Below are positions 36,765-45,906 of a DNA stretch of 64,000 bases, one piece after another. The first letter of the stretch is position 1, and the number at the start of each line of letters is the position of its first letter. The position numbers and the translations under genes were made by a program. The notes beneath the pieces are model-generated. The model saw only the letters and a list, made by a program, of their open reading frames with translations, was not told the DNA's origin and did not search any database. Location of the stretch: contig NZ_NRRB01000004.1 in the NCBI RefSeq assembly GCF_002282895.1, positions 62,001 through 126,000 on the forward strand, written 5' to 3'. This DNA comes from Paraferrimonas haliotis. Its GTDB lineage: Bacteria; Pseudomonadota; Gammaproteobacteria; Enterobacterales; Shewanellaceae.

Positions 36765-38201
36765 TTAGTTAGGAGGCATTCCTAGTAGCGGCAATATTTT
36801 ACTCACTTTATCAAAGCATTCCTGATATTCCAGCTCGAGTTGCGAGTCCGCCACTATGCCTCCGCCGGCCCAGCAATACAGGGTGTTGTTTTTAGCCAGC
36901 AAGGTGCGAATGCAAATGTTGCTGTCCATGTGACCGTGATGGCTAATATAACCCAGCGAGCCGCAATAGATGCTGCGCCGTGAAAGCTCCAGCTCTTCGA
37001 TAATTTCCATGGCGCGAATTTTGGGCGCTCCGGTAATGGAGCCGCCGGGAAAGGCTGCGGCTAGGGCATCAATAGCGCTGTACTGCTCATCAAGCTCGGC
37101 GTTTATGGTGCTCACTAGATGATGCACTGCCGGAAAGCTCTCAATAGCAAATAAGCTGGGCACTGTTACGCTGCCAGGCTTGGCGACGCGACCAAAATCG
37201 TTTCTGAGCAAATCCACAATCATCAGATTTTCGGCTCGATCTTTCTCAGAAGCTTGTAGCGCTTGCGCCGCTTGTTGGTCTTTGTCAGGCTCTGCGTGGC
37301 GCGCTTTGGTGCCTTTAATGGGCTTGGTTTGCAGTTGTTGGTCTTGGCATTGAATAAAGCGCTCGGGGGAGAGGCTTAAAATGGCGTGATCGTCTAAGCG
37401 CATAAAGCCTGCAAAGGGGGCTTGATTGTGTTCACGCAGCTTTAAGTAAGCTTGATACTCATCGCCAGCATAGCCCATGTCAAAACGCTGGGTTAGGTTA
37501 ATCTGGTAGCAATCGCCGCTGTGCAAATAGGCTTGCACTTGCTCAAAGGCTTGGACGTAGCCTTGTTGACTTTGTTGGCAGCGCCACGGGCCTGTGTTTT
37601 GAAACTGGGGGGCTTTGGGGGCTTGCTGGTAGTCAGCTATTCGCGCTTCTAGCCAGGCCAAGCGCTTGGCTAAACCGGCTTCATCGCCAAAGTGGACTAG
37701 GTTTATGGAGCGATTGTGCTTATCGGCAATCAGCGCCCAATCAAAGATGCCCACCGCCATGTCATAGGCGTCAATGTCGTTAGCGGCTTGGCTTGGCAGG
37801 TGTTCGCTGTAGCGTCCCAAGTCGTAGCTAAAGTAGCCCAAAGCGCCGCCAATAAAAGGCCAATGGTCACCTAGATCGCTGGCAAGCGGTTGCTCGCCCA
37901 ACAGCTCGCCGCTCACCCGTTTTACCAGCTCAAAAGGCGAAGTCTTTCTATGAAAGGCGTCGCTGCTCACATAAGCGTTAAAGCCAGCGCCTAGCTCCTC
38001 AGCATAGCTCACCCGCGTCTCACCCTGCTTACTGGTGAGCGTTGCCAACGGCTGTGCCACCGCGATGTCAAAGCGCGCATCCACATGATCGGCATCGGAG
38101 GAGTCGAGCAGCATGGCCCAAGGCAGCTGAGCCAATGCGCTAAAGTGCTGGCACAGCGGCCACGACCAGTCGAGAGTTAAGCTGTAAAGTTGTTTCGCCA
38201 T
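36765..38201 (-). CDS. pabB: Aminodeoxychorismate synthase component I PabB
   Basis: The 478-residue product belongs to the chorismate-using enzyme family. The signatures DCYQINLTQRF, LSLSPERFIQ, KPIKGTKARH, AENLMIVDLLRNDFGRV, and PGGSITGAPKIRAMEII are all present. With PabA it converts chorismate and glutamine to 4-amino-4-deoxychorismate on the route to folate. KPIKGT carries the lysine typical of PabB rather than TrpE. The frame extends to TTG 38207, but ATG 38201 is the more natural start. nudL follows directly. Confidence 0.93.
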   Translation of the reverse strand: MAKQLYSLTLDWSWPLCQHFSALAQLPWAMLLDSSDADHVDARFDIAVAQPLATLTSKQGETRVSYAEELGAGFNAYVSSDAFHRKTSPFELVKRVSGELLGEQPLASDLGDHWPFIGGALGYFSYDLGRYSEHLPSQAANDIDAYDMAVGIFDWALIADKHNRSINLVHFGDEAGLAKRLAWLEARIADYQQAPKAPQFQNTGPWRCQQSQQGYVQAFEQVQAYLHSGDCYQINLTQRFDMGYAGDEYQAYLKLREHNQAPFAGFMRLDDHAILSLSPERFIQCQDQQLQTKPIKGTKARHAEPDKDQQAAQALQASEKDRAENLMIVDLLRNDFGRVAKPGSVTVPSLFAIESFPAVHHLVSTINAELDEQYSAIDALAAAFPGGSITGAPKIRAMEIIEELELSRRSIYCGSLGYISHHGHMDSNICIRTLLAKNNTLYCWAGGGIVADSQLELEYQECFDKVSKILPLLGMPPN

Positions 38202-38312
38202 TGCCAATTGATTAGTTGCGCCTAAAAGCTAGTCTGATGAGGTGCGAAAGAGTATCATATCGGCCGACAAGGATTAACCGAATAACAGCAAAAATAAACG
38301 GCTTAGACCGTA

Positions 38313-38329
38313 ATACTAGACCCTAGTAT
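38313..38329 (+). repeat. Small hairpin in the fumarase leader
   Basis: ATACTAG (38313-38319) and CTAGTAT (38323-38329) form a perfect 7-bp inverted repeat with a 3-nt loop directly before the TTGGAG ribosome-binding site. It could be a protein-binding site or an RNA structure; no function is shown. Confidence 0.4.
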
Positions 38330-38343
38330 GTTGGAGAACGTCT

Positions 38344-39855
38344 ATGACAGTCATTAAGAAAGCGGATTTTATTGACAGCATTGAGCAATCGCTGCAGTAC
38401 ATTTCTTACTACCATCCTAAAGATTTTATCGACGCCATGGCCGCGGCGTATGAAAAAGAGCAAAGCGCGGCTGCCAAAGACGCCATTGCCCAAATTCTCA
38501 TTAATTCACGCATGTCCGCCGAGGGTAAACGTCCCTTGTGCCAAGACACCGGCATTGTTACCTGCTTTGTGAAAGTGGGCATGCAGGTGCAGTGGGACAG
38601 CGATCTCACCGTGCAGCAAATGGTGGACGAGGGCGTTCGTCGCGCCTATAACAACCCAGATAACCCGTTGCGCGCCTCCATTGTGGCAGACCCCGCCGGT
38701 AAGCGCTTAAACACCAAAGACAACACTCCAGCGGTGGTGCACCAAGAGCTAGTGGCCGGCGATAAGGTGGAAGTTATGATTGCCGCGAAAGGTGGCGGCT
38801 CTGAGAACAAATCGAAAATGGTGATGCTCAATCCTTCTGACGACATTGCCGAGTGGGTTGAAAAAACCTTGCCCACCATGGGCGCAGGTTGGTGTCCGCC
38901 GGGCATGTTAGGCATTGGCATTGGCGGTACCGCGGAAAAAGCGGCGGTAATGGCCAAAGAGTCGCTAATGGAGCCATGCGACATTCACGAGCTCATTGAA
39001 AAGGGCGCGGACAACGCGGAAGAAGCGCTGCGCTTAGACATTTTTAACCGCTGTAACGGCACCGGCATTGGCGCCCAAGGCTTAGGCGGCGTAACCACGG
39101 TGTTGGACATTAAAATCAAGTCTGCGCCTACCCACGCTGCGTCTAAACCTGTGGTGATGATCCCTAACTGTGCTGCCACTCGTCACGCGCATTTTCACTT
39201 AGATGGCACCGGACCTGCCGAGTTAGCGCCGCCAAGCTTGGAAGACTGGCCGCAAGTAACTTGGGAAGTGGGTGAAAACGTGCGTCGGGTGAATCTTGAT
39301 ACCCTAAAGCGCGAAGACATGCTCACCTGGCAAAGTGGTGATACCGTGTTATTAAGCGGTAAGATTTTAACCGGTCGCGACGCTGCCCATAAGCGCATTC
39401 AAGGCTTGTTGGAGTCCGGCGAAGGCTTACCTGAAGGTGTGGATTTCACCGATAAGTTCATTTATTACGTAGGTCCTGTGGATCCCGTGGGCGATGAAGT
39501 GGTAGGGCCGGCCGGACCCACAACATCTACCCGTATGGACAAGTTTACCGACATGATGCTCGAGCAAACCGGCTTAATGGGCATGATAGGGAAAGCCGAG
39601 CGCGGCCCGGCCACCGTGGCCAGCATTAAGCAGCACAAAGCCGTTTATTTGATGGCGGTGGGCGGTGCGGCCTACTTGGTGGCTAAAGCCATTAAGAAAT
39701 CTCGGGTTGTGGCCTTTGAAGATTTGGGCATGGAAGCGATTTACGAATTTGAAGTCAAAGACATGCCGGTGACGGTGGCGGTGGATTCAAACGGGGTGAA
39801 CGCCCATGAAACCGGCCCAGCGGTGTGGAAAATTAACTTAGCAAAAGAAGCATAA
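38344..39855 (+). CDS. fumA: Class I fumarate hydratase (4Fe-4S)
   Basis: The 503-residue protein is a single-chain class I fumarase like E. coli FumA/FumB. Cysteines that would hold the iron-sulfur cluster are visible in LCQDTG, GWCPPG and PNCAATRH, and the C-terminal domain has the GPTTSTRMDKFTDMML stretch. It interconverts fumarate and malate in the TCA cycle; the cluster makes it sensitive to oxygen and superoxide. GGAGAA precedes ATG 38344. It is divergent from pabB, and the S9 peptidase gene begins 6 bp after its stop. Confidence 0.95.
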   Translation: MTVIKKADFIDSIEQSLQYISYYHPKDFIDAMAAAYEKEQSAAAKDAIAQILINSRMSAEGKRPLCQDTGIVTCFVKVGMQVQWDSDLTVQQMVDEGVRRAYNNPDNPLRASIVADPAGKRLNTKDNTPAVVHQELVAGDKVEVMIAAKGGGSENKSKMVMLNPSDDIAEWVEKTLPTMGAGWCPPGMLGIGIGGTAEKAAVMAKESLMEPCDIHELIEKGADNAEEALRLDIFNRCNGTGIGAQGLGGVTTVLDIKIKSAPTHAASKPVVMIPNCAATRHAHFHLDGTGPAELAPPSLEDWPQVTWEVGENVRRVNLDTLKREDMLTWQSGDTVLLSGKILTGRDAAHKRIQGLLESGEGLPEGVDFTDKFIYYVGPVDPVGDEVVGPAGPTTSTRMDKFTDMMLEQTGLMGMIGKAERGPATVASIKQHKAVYLMAVGGAAYLVAKAIKKSRVVAFEDLGMEAIYEFEVKDMPVTVAVDSNGVNAHETGPAVWKINLAKEA

Positions 39856-39861
39856 TAAACT

Positions 39862-42006
39862 ATGACATTCAGGAAATTCAGGAAATTCAGATTAACTCAA
39901 TTGAGTATTGCAGGCCTGCTAGCCTGCTCTGGCGGCTTTGGTAGTGCATTAGTTAGCACCACAGCCATAGCTGCAGATGCCACAGCTAACACAGCGACTA
40001 GCGCAGAAACCCCGCAAGCCAAACGCGCCTACACAGTTCACGATTTAGCCCGCCTTAATAAGCTGCACAGCGCAGCGGTTGCGCCGGATGGCAAGTCGGT
40101 GGTGTACGGCCTTACCTTAGTCAGCAGCGACGGTGCTAAGCGCTCAGACTTATACCGTTTATCCCTAACCGATGCCAACGCCAAGCCGCAACAGCTTACC
40201 GATAACAAGGGCACCGAGCACAGCGTGCGCTTTGCCCCAGACGGCGACAGCCTTTATTTTGTATCGGCTCGCAGTGGCTCCAGCCAGTTGTGGCGCTTGC
40301 CGTTAACCGGCGGCGAAGCCATGCAGGTAACGGATTTCCCGCTTAATGTGGATGGCTATAAGCTCTCAAACGATGGCAAGCAGCTTGTGGTTAACATGCG
40401 GGTGTTCCCCGAGTGTAAAGACTTGGCTTGCAGCGTTGAGCGCTTCGAGCAAGAAGCTAATCGCAACACCTCGGGTCAGGTGTATGACCAGCTGATGGTG
40501 CGCCATTGGGATACTTGGGGCGATCACGCTCGCGCTCACTTGTTCGTAGGGGCGTTTAACGAGCAGGGCAAAGTAACCGAGGTAGTGGACGTCACCCAAG
40601 GTTTAGATACAGAAACCCCGCCTAAACCGTTTTCTGGCATGGAAGAGGTGACCTTTACCCCAGACGGTAAACACATTGTCTACACAGCCAAAGCGCCGAG
40701 TAAGGATCAATCTTGGACCACCAATTACGACTTGTTCCAAGTGGCGGTGGATGGCAGCAATACCACCAACTTAACCGAGGCCAATTTGGCGTGGGACTCC
40801 CATCCTACCTTCTCACCCGATGGCCGCTACATGGCGTATTTGGCGATGAAGCGTCCCGGTTTTGAGGCGGATCGCAACGCCATCATGCTTAAAGACACGG
40901 TAACCGGTCAAACCAAAGAAGTGGCGCCGCTGTGGGACCGAAGCGCCAGCTCGCTGCGTTTTGGCACCGATAACCGCACCTTATACGTAACCGCGCAAGA
41001 TGTTGGCCAAGTGTCCATGTTTGCGGTGAATACTCAGTTTGGCGACATTGTGCCAGTGTACTCTCAAGGCTATAACAGCATTGTGGGACAAGCGGGCGAC
41101 AAGCTTGTGTATGTGCACAAGTCTTTGGTAGAGCCGGGCGATTTGCACCTGATTGGCCTCGATGGCTTTGGTCAGCGTCGTTTAACCGAGGTGAACCAGC
41201 AAAAACTGGCCAACGTTCAGTTTAGCGATTACGAGCAGTTCACCTTTAAAGGCTGGAACAACGAAACCGTGCACGGCTATTGGATAAAACCCTACGGCTA
41301 TCAAGAAGGTAAGAAGTACCCCATAGCGTTCTTGGTGCATGGTGGTCCGCAAGGCTCCTTTGGTAACGGCTTTAGCGGTCGCTGGAACCCGCAACTGTGG
41401 GCCGGTGCTGGCTACGGCGTGGTGATGATCGATTTTCACGGCTCCACCGGCTATGGCCAAGCCTTTACCGATTCCATCTCGAAAGACTGGGGCGGCAAAC
41501 CGCTGGAAGACTTGCAAAAAGGCTTAGCGGCGGTCACCAAGCAGCAACCTTGGCTCGATGCCAGTCGCGCTTGTGCTTTGGGCGGCTCTTACGGCGGCTA
41601 CATGATGAACTGGATCCAAGGTAACTGGAGCGATGGCTTTAATTGCTTGGTGAATCACGCCGGCTTGTTTGACATGCGCTCTATGTATTATGTTACTGAA
41701 GAGCTGTGGTTCCCGGAGTTTGAGTTTGGTGGTCAGTACCACGAAAACAAAGAGCTGTATGAAAAGTTCAATCCGGTGAACTATGTTGAAAATTGGAAAA
41801 CGCCGATGCTAGTGATCCACGGCGAGAAAGATTTTCGAGTACCTTACGGACAAGGATTGGCGGCGTTTAGCTACATGCAGCGCAATAACATTCCGTCAAA
41901 ATTGCTGATTTATCCCGATGAGAATCATTGGATTTTGAATCAAGAAAATTTAATCCAATGGTACGACAATGTATTCGAATGGATGGATAAGTGGACCGCT
42001 AAGTAA
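39862..42006 (+). CDS. Secreted S9-family prolyl oligopeptidase-like peptidase
   Basis: The 714-residue protein has a signal peptide (arginine-rich start, LSIAGLLACSGGFGSALVSTTAIAADA), a beta-propeller of about residues 60-440 (repeats such as FSPDGRYMAYL) and an alpha/beta hydrolase domain. The catalytic triad is S576 in GGSYGGYM, D657 in HGEKDFRVP and H689 in DENHWI. It probably removes dipeptides or acyl-aminoacids from peptides in the periplasm or outside the cell. A 9-bp repeat (ATTCAGGAA, 39867-39890) encodes FRKFRKFR at the extreme N-terminus. It follows fumA by 6 bp but its ribosome-binding site is weak. Confidence 0.93.
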   Translation: MTFRKFRKFRLTQLSIAGLLACSGGFGSALVSTTAIAADATANTATSAETPQAKRAYTVHDLARLNKLHSAAVAPDGKSVVYGLTLVSSDGAKRSDLYRLSLTDANAKPQQLTDNKGTEHSVRFAPDGDSLYFVSARSGSSQLWRLPLTGGEAMQVTDFPLNVDGYKLSNDGKQLVVNMRVFPECKDLACSVERFEQEANRNTSGQVYDQLMVRHWDTWGDHARAHLFVGAFNEQGKVTEVVDVTQGLDTETPPKPFSGMEEVTFTPDGKHIVYTAKAPSKDQSWTTNYDLFQVAVDGSNTTNLTEANLAWDSHPTFSPDGRYMAYLAMKRPGFEADRNAIMLKDTVTGQTKEVAPLWDRSASSLRFGTDNRTLYVTAQDVGQVSMFAVNTQFGDIVPVYSQGYNSIVGQAGDKLVYVHKSLVEPGDLHLIGLDGFGQRRLTEVNQQKLANVQFSDYEQFTFKGWNNETVHGYWIKPYGYQEGKKYPIAFLVHGGPQGSFGNGFSGRWNPQLWAGAGYGVVMIDFHGSTGYGQAFTDSISKDWGGKPLEDLQKGLAAVTKQQPWLDASRACALGGSYGGYMMNWIQGNWSDGFNCLVNHAGLFDMRSMYYVTEELWFPEFEFGGQYHENKELYEKFNPVNYVENWKTPMLVIHGEKDFRVPYGQGLAAFSYMQRNNIPSKLLIYPDENHWILNQENLIQWYDNVFEWMDKWTAK

Positions 42007-42018
42007 CTTAGCTTAAGA

Positions 42019-42123
42019 GATACCGCCGCTAGCGATGTAGTAGTGAGTTTTTTATATTAGTTTTATTAATGCGTAAGCGCATAATAAGAGTAAAAAAACT
42101 CACTTTGTAAAGCGGCGGGTATC
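42019..42123. repeat. 105-bp nested inverted repeat between the S9 peptidase and marC genes
   Basis: Three nested arms share one centre: GATACCGCCGCT (42019) with AGCGGCGGGTATC (to 42123, one extra G), AGTGAGTTTTTTA with TAAAAAAACTCACT, and ATGCG with CGCAT around TAAG. As RNA it would fold into one long stem with small bulges. It may act as a two-way terminator, protect mRNA ends, or be a small palindromic mobile element. Confidence 0.65.
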
Positions 42124-42182
42124 GGGTAAAGTAGCGCCCACTTTTTTGGTTGCTGGAACATTAACATTAGAGGCTGAACCCC

Positions 42183-42821
42183 TTGGACTACATCGCATAC
42201 TTTAAATTTTTTGTGGGCTTATTTGCCATTATTAACCCGGTGGGTCTGTTGCCGGTGTTTGTTGGCTTAACCAGTCACCAAAATGATGCCGAGCGCAGAC
42301 AAACAGCCGATGTGGCCCACTTTGCGGTGGTCATTATTTTGTTGGTTACCCTCATTGCCGGCGAAATCATCCTTGGCATGTTCGACATTTCCATTCCTGC
42401 GTTCCGTATTGCCGGTGGTGTGCTGATCTCAATTATTGCCTTGTCGATGTTGCAAGGTAAGTTGGGTGAGGTGAAAAGTAACAAAGAAGAAAACCGCGAA
42501 TTTGCCGCCAAAGAGTCGGTGGCGGTTGTGCCGTTGGCGCTGCCGTTAATGGCGGGCCCAGGTGCCATTAGTTCGGTGATTGTATACTCGGCGCAGCATC
42601 CATCGCTTATCGATAAGCTGATGATGGGTGTGTCGGTGGTTGCCTTTGGCGCGGTGAGTTGGGGCCTGTTTAGAATGGCGCCTTACTTGTACAAGCTATT
42701 GGGCCAAACCGGGATTAACGTGATTACCCGTATTATGGGGTTGATTATGCTGTCCATTGCCATTGAAATTATTGCAGCCGGCGTTAAAGGACTGTTTCCA
42801 GCACTGGCTTATACTGGCTAA
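42183..42821 (+). CDS. MarC/YchE-family membrane protein
   Basis: The 212-residue product is a six-helix inner-membrane protein of the MarC family, with the conserved INPVGLLPVF near the start and VPLALPLMAGPGAIS in the middle, closest to YchE. The family is sometimes annotated as neutral amino-acid transporters, but its function is not firmly known. The start is TTG 42183 behind AGAGG; there is no better ATG. Transcription probably starts to the right of the large hairpin just upstream. Confidence 0.9.
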   Translation: MDYIAYFKFFVGLFAIINPVGLLPVFVGLTSHQNDAERRQTADVAHFAVVIILLVTLIAGEIILGMFDISIPAFRIAGGVLISIIALSMLQGKLGEVKSNKEENREFAAKESVAVVPLALPLMAGPGAISSVIVYSAQHPSLIDKLMMGVSVVAFGAVSWGLFRMAPYLYKLLGQTGINVITRIMGLIMLSIAIEIIAAGVKGLFPALAYTG

Positions 42822-42842
42822 ATTGTCCAGCGAACAGTCTGG

Positions 42843-42935
42843 CTAATCGTCTTTGGTTTTTATCAGCCACAATCCGGTTATCAGTATCACGATGACCGGA
42901 ATGACGTAGGTGGCGTTCATAGATATCGAAAACAT
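42843..42935 (-). CDS. Possible 30-residue single-pass membrane peptide
   Basis: A short open frame from ATG 42935 to TAG 42843 encodes a peptide with one hydrophobic stretch (TYVIPVIVILITGLWLI) and a charged tail KTKDD, the look of a small membrane protein. No clear ribosome-binding site is visible, and no family is recognised, so it may be chance. Confidence 0.25.
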   Translation of the reverse strand: MFSISMNATYVIPVIVILITGLWLIKTKDD

Positions 42936-43161
42936 GGCGCGAACTCGTCGTTAAAATCCAGCTAACAGTAGCAATTACCCGCTTAAATACAATCAGTTTG
43001 CTAACCCTTAAATAAATACGCGACCTAGCTCGCTGCAGTTGTTAAGGACTGTGGCAAAATTGTGTAAAAGCGGTAGCGGAAATACTCCAAAACTTCTAAT
43101 AAATTCCAACAAAAACTCAACAAGGTTATTGTGCAGTTATTAAGCAACGATTTGTTATTTT
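42936..43161. other. Non-coding gap before the dGTPase gene
   Basis: Between marC and the minus-strand dGTPase gene lie 356 bp. Apart from the possible small peptide frame at 42843-42935 and a 16-bp tandem repeat at 43162-43193, I see nothing in it: no hairpin with a T run and no recognisable RNA. Confidence 0.5.
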
Positions 43162-43193
43162 TTAGCCATGACTGAACTTAGCCATGACTGAAC
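43162..43193. repeat. 16-bp perfect tandem duplication at a stop codon
   Basis: TTAGCCATGACTGAAC occurs twice without a gap (43162-43177 and 43178-43193). The second copy holds the last codons and stop of the dGTPase gene; the first copy is a duplicate just beyond the stop. Confidence 0.9.
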
Positions 43194-44494
43194 AAGTTTT
43201 GATGCAGCTTTTGGGCGAAATCATCAGTCATGCCGGCAATATAATCGGCGATAACCCTATCTCCGCTTAAGCCTTGCTGACAACGCGCTAACCAGCGGTT
43301 GTAGGTGTTATGGGGCAGTAAACGGGCGGGGTCAGACTGCAGTGCTTCAAATAAATCCACAATCACCTGTTGGCCTTTAAACTCAAGCCGTTGCACTTCG
43401 GTGCGATTAATCACTTGAGCGCTCACAAAACGTTTTAAGGTGGTGAGGGCCTGCTCAAAGGCGGGCTCCATTTTGGCGTTGTATTTTAGCAAGTCGTGCT
43501 CAAACTCAATCTCAAATTCAGGGCCGGTCAGTTGCGCGCTGATGGAAGTAATAAAGCCATTCACCAAATTGCCGATGGCGTCTTTGCGGCGATAGTGCTC
43601 GTCGCTAAAGAGTGGCTTGTCGAGGCTTTCAAATAAGCTTGCAAGCCAAGGATCTTGGCTTTCAGTGAGGGGCTTGGATACCTGCTCAATAAAGCTGTCT
43701 TGACTCACTAAGCCCATAACAATGGCGTCTTCCAGATCATGCACCGAATAAGCAATGTCATCCGCCAGTTCCATGATGGAGCAGTCAAAGGATTTGTGTT
43801 GAGATTTTAAATGGGGATAGTGGTTCGACTCCACCGCTTTAAAACGGCCAAACTGCTGTTTGTCTTGTTCGCTAAAGGGGGCGAGTACCCAATCTAGCGC
43901 GGCTTTATCGTCGTCAAAAATGCCTTTGACGCTGACCCAGTCCTGCGCTTTTAAAAAGCGAGACGGCTCGGCGCTAAGGTTCTGTTTCGATAATTGGCTG
44001 TGCAGCGCAGGGTACTTTAAGATGCCGAGCAGGGTGCGTCGTGCCAAGTTCATGCCGTGGGTTTTGGTGTAGGGCTCAAGCTGGGTCAAAATGCGAAAGG
44101 TTTGGCCGTTGCCCTCAAAACCGCCGTGGTGGCGCATGACGTAGTTCAGCGCCACTTCGCCACCGTGACCAAACGGTGGATGGCCAATGTCGTGGGCGAG
44201 ACACAGGCTTTCAATCAAACTGCGGCTATCCAGCAAGTAAGCCAACTCTTCATGCTTTAGGCGCAGTTGTGCGCAAATGCCGGTACCAATTTGGGCCACT
44301 TCCAGTGAATGGGTTAAGCGGGTGCGGTAGAAATCGTTTTGACCTACGCCCAGCACTTGGGTTTTGGCTTGCAACCGTCTAAATGCGGCGGAGTGGAGAA
44401 TGCGGGCACGGTCGCGTTGAAACGGTGAGCGATGATCTTTATGGCGACTCTTATTCTCGTCTAACCAGCGACTGTCCCATGCGGCTTCAAGCAT
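43178..44494 (-). CDS. dGTPase-family HD-domain hydrolase (anti-phage dGTPase-like)
   Basis: The 438-residue protein is an HD-domain deoxynucleotide triphosphohydrolase. H62 in [16 protein letters not shown]101-D102 in [13 protein letters not shown] and a later [17 protein letters not shown] stretch give the metal and catalytic residues. Such enzymes split dGTP (and other dNTPs) into the nucleoside and triphosphate. The layout resembles the Shewanella/Vibrio group whose members can deplete dNTPs and block phage replication. It may equally be a housekeeping dNTP-balance enzyme. ATG 44494 follows GGGAG. The DUF2141 gene is 20 bp upstream on the same strand. Confidence 0.92.
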   Translation of the reverse strand: MLEAAWDSRWLDENKSRHKDHRSPFQRDRARILHSAAFRRLQAKTQVLGVGQNDFYRTRLTHSLEVAQIGTGICAQLRLKHEELAYLLDSRSLIESLCLAHDIGHPPFGHGGEVALNYVMRHHGGFEGNGQTFRILTQLEPYTKTHGMNLARRTLLGILKYPALHSQLSKQNLSAEPSRFLKAQDWVSVKGIFDDDKAALDWVLAPFSEQDKQQFGRFKAVESNHYPHLKSQHKSFDCSIMELADDIAYSVHDLEDAIVMGLVSQDSFIEQVSKPLTESQDPWLASLFESLDKPLFSDEHYRRKDAIGNLVNGFITSISAQLTGPEFEIEFEHDLLKYNAKMEPAFEQALTTLKRFVSAQVINRTEVQRLEFKGQQVIVDLFEALQSDPARLLPHNTYNRWLARCQQGLSGDRVIADYIAGMTDDFAQKLHQNLFSHG

Positions 44495-44514
44495 TGTTGT
44501 CTCCCTTTAAAGTA

Positions 44515-44952
44515 TTAGATTTCCACCAGAGTTAACTGAATCTGTTGATGGTCTTTAGTAAAAATAAACTTGGCATCATCGTATTTGGGCGGCCCCATAA
44601 AGCCTTTAGCGGCGTTGGATGTGCCCACAGGCTCTGTAGGAATGCCTATCCAATTGCTATTAAGCTCGCCGTTATCATCCAGATCTTGGTAGGCGTAAAT
44701 GGCGTAATCACCAAATTCTAACTCAACCTCAATGCTCCCATTCGCGCTTAATTGCGCCGGATCGATTAGGCTAAACAGCGCCATTTGCTGTGGATCGTCG
44801 TCAAGCCAACTGGCCTTGGAAGCGTATATTTGCACCACGAGCTTGCTGTGATCATTACTTAAGCCGTTAAAGCTCAGGGTTAGGGGAGCGCTGTAAGCAC
44901 TGCTAATCGTTGCGGCATACAACAAAGTTATCAATAAGATACGAGCAATCAC
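44515..44952 (-). CDS. DUF2141 exported protein
   Basis: The 145-residue product has a signal peptide (ILLITLLYAATISSAYSA) and a DUF2141 beta-sandwich domain; the stretches YAIYAYQDLDDNGELN and KGFMGPPKYDDAKF are typical. It is probably periplasmic. Function is unknown. The start is GTG 44952 behind TTAGAG. It lies 20 bp upstream of the dGTPase gene and may be cotranscribed with it. Confidence 0.87.
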   Translation of the reverse strand: MIARILLITLLYAATISSAYSAPLTLSFNGLSNDHSKLVVQIYASKASWLDDDPQQMALFSLIDPAQLSANGSIEVELEFGDYAIYAYQDLDDNGELNSNWIGIPTEPVGTSNAAKGFMGPPKYDDAKFIFTKDHQQIQLTLVEI

Positions 44953-45108
44953 ACGTCGACTCTAAGGTTTGCTATTGGCTAAGGGCTAGCTTACCGACAA
45001 AATGGCGTGGTTGCATCCAAAATAGCAAACACCGCGTACTTGAACCTAGGTAGCGCTAACGCTTTGCGATAGAATGACGGCCTAAACATGTTATTCAGGT
45101 GGATACTC

Positions 45109-45834
45109 ATGGCGCGTGGCGCAAGTTACCGGCTTGACCGCTGGTTAAGCAAGCAGTTAAGCATTCCTAAAAAAGATGCACGCAGGCTGTTGGCCGCCTC
45201 CCAGGTAACGGTGAACGGTGCCGTTGAAACCAACGCCGATCGCATTGTTAACGAGCTCTCTTGTATCGCGCTAAAAAACCAAGTGCTGCAGCAGCAACAG
45301 GCGCATTACGTTATTTTGCATAAACCCGCCGGTGTGGTGAGCGCAACCCGAGACAACGAGCACACCACGGTGATTGATTTAATTGATGCGCCGTTTGCTA
45401 ACACCTTGCATTTAGCCGGTCGGTTAGACAAAAACACCACAGGGTTAGTGCTGCTCAGTAACGATGGCCGCTGGACTCGCCAGCTCACCGAGCCTACCAG
45501 TAAGCTTTATAAGCATTATCATGTGACCCTTCAAAACCCCATTGATTCAAGCTACGTCGACGCCTTTGCTAAAGGCATGTATTTTGAATACGAAGGGGTG
45601 AGCATCAAGCCGGCTAAGTTGGTGATTGAATCCACTTTTACGGCGAGTTTGTCCATTGAAGAAGGCCGTTATCACCAAATAAAGCGCATGTTTGGCCGCT
45701 TTCGAAACCCGGTTGTGGCCTTGCATCGATATGCTGTTGGTGACTTGCACTTGCCTGAGGACTTGGCGGCAGGTCAGTGGCGCGAGTTAAGTGAATCTGA
45801 ATTGGCCTTGTTAATGAGTAAAAGTGCGGGTTAA
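45109..45834 (+). CDS. RsuA/RluB/E/F-family ribosomal RNA pseudouridine synthase
   Basis: The product (241 residues from ATG 45109) has an S4 RNA-binding domain at the N-terminus (YRLDRWLSKQLSIPKKDARRL) and the pseudouridine synthase core with catalytic aspartate in GRLDKNTTGLVLLSNDG, then EGRYHQIKRMFG. Overall it is closest to RsuA, which makes pseudouridine 516 of 16S rRNA, although the precise site is inferred. The frame also allows ATG 45088; 45109 is chosen for AGGTGG upstream and family alignment. It is divergent from the DUF2141 gene. Confidence 0.9.
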   Translation: MARGASYRLDRWLSKQLSIPKKDARRLLAASQVTVNGAVETNADRIVNELSCIALKNQVLQQQQAHYVILHKPAGVVSATRDNEHTTVIDLIDAPFANTLHLAGRLDKNTTGLVLLSNDGRWTRQLTEPTSKLYKHYHVTLQNPIDSSYVDAFAKGMYFEYEGVSIKPAKLVIESTFTASLSIEEGRYHQIKRMFGRFRNPVVALHRYAVGDLHLPEDLAAGQWRELSESELALLMSKSAG

Positions 45835-45906
45835 TCCGTCGCATTGGCTGGTAAAGTTTTTTATACTGAGGCCATAACTTATTGAAAAAGTGGCGCAGCA
45901 GTATCC

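Noticed and set aside
39867..39890. 9-bp repeat ATTCAGGAA in the S9 peptidase start
   Set aside because: Only 2.7 copies; it encodes a basic FRKFRKFR stretch before the signal core and is best explained as simple slippage.
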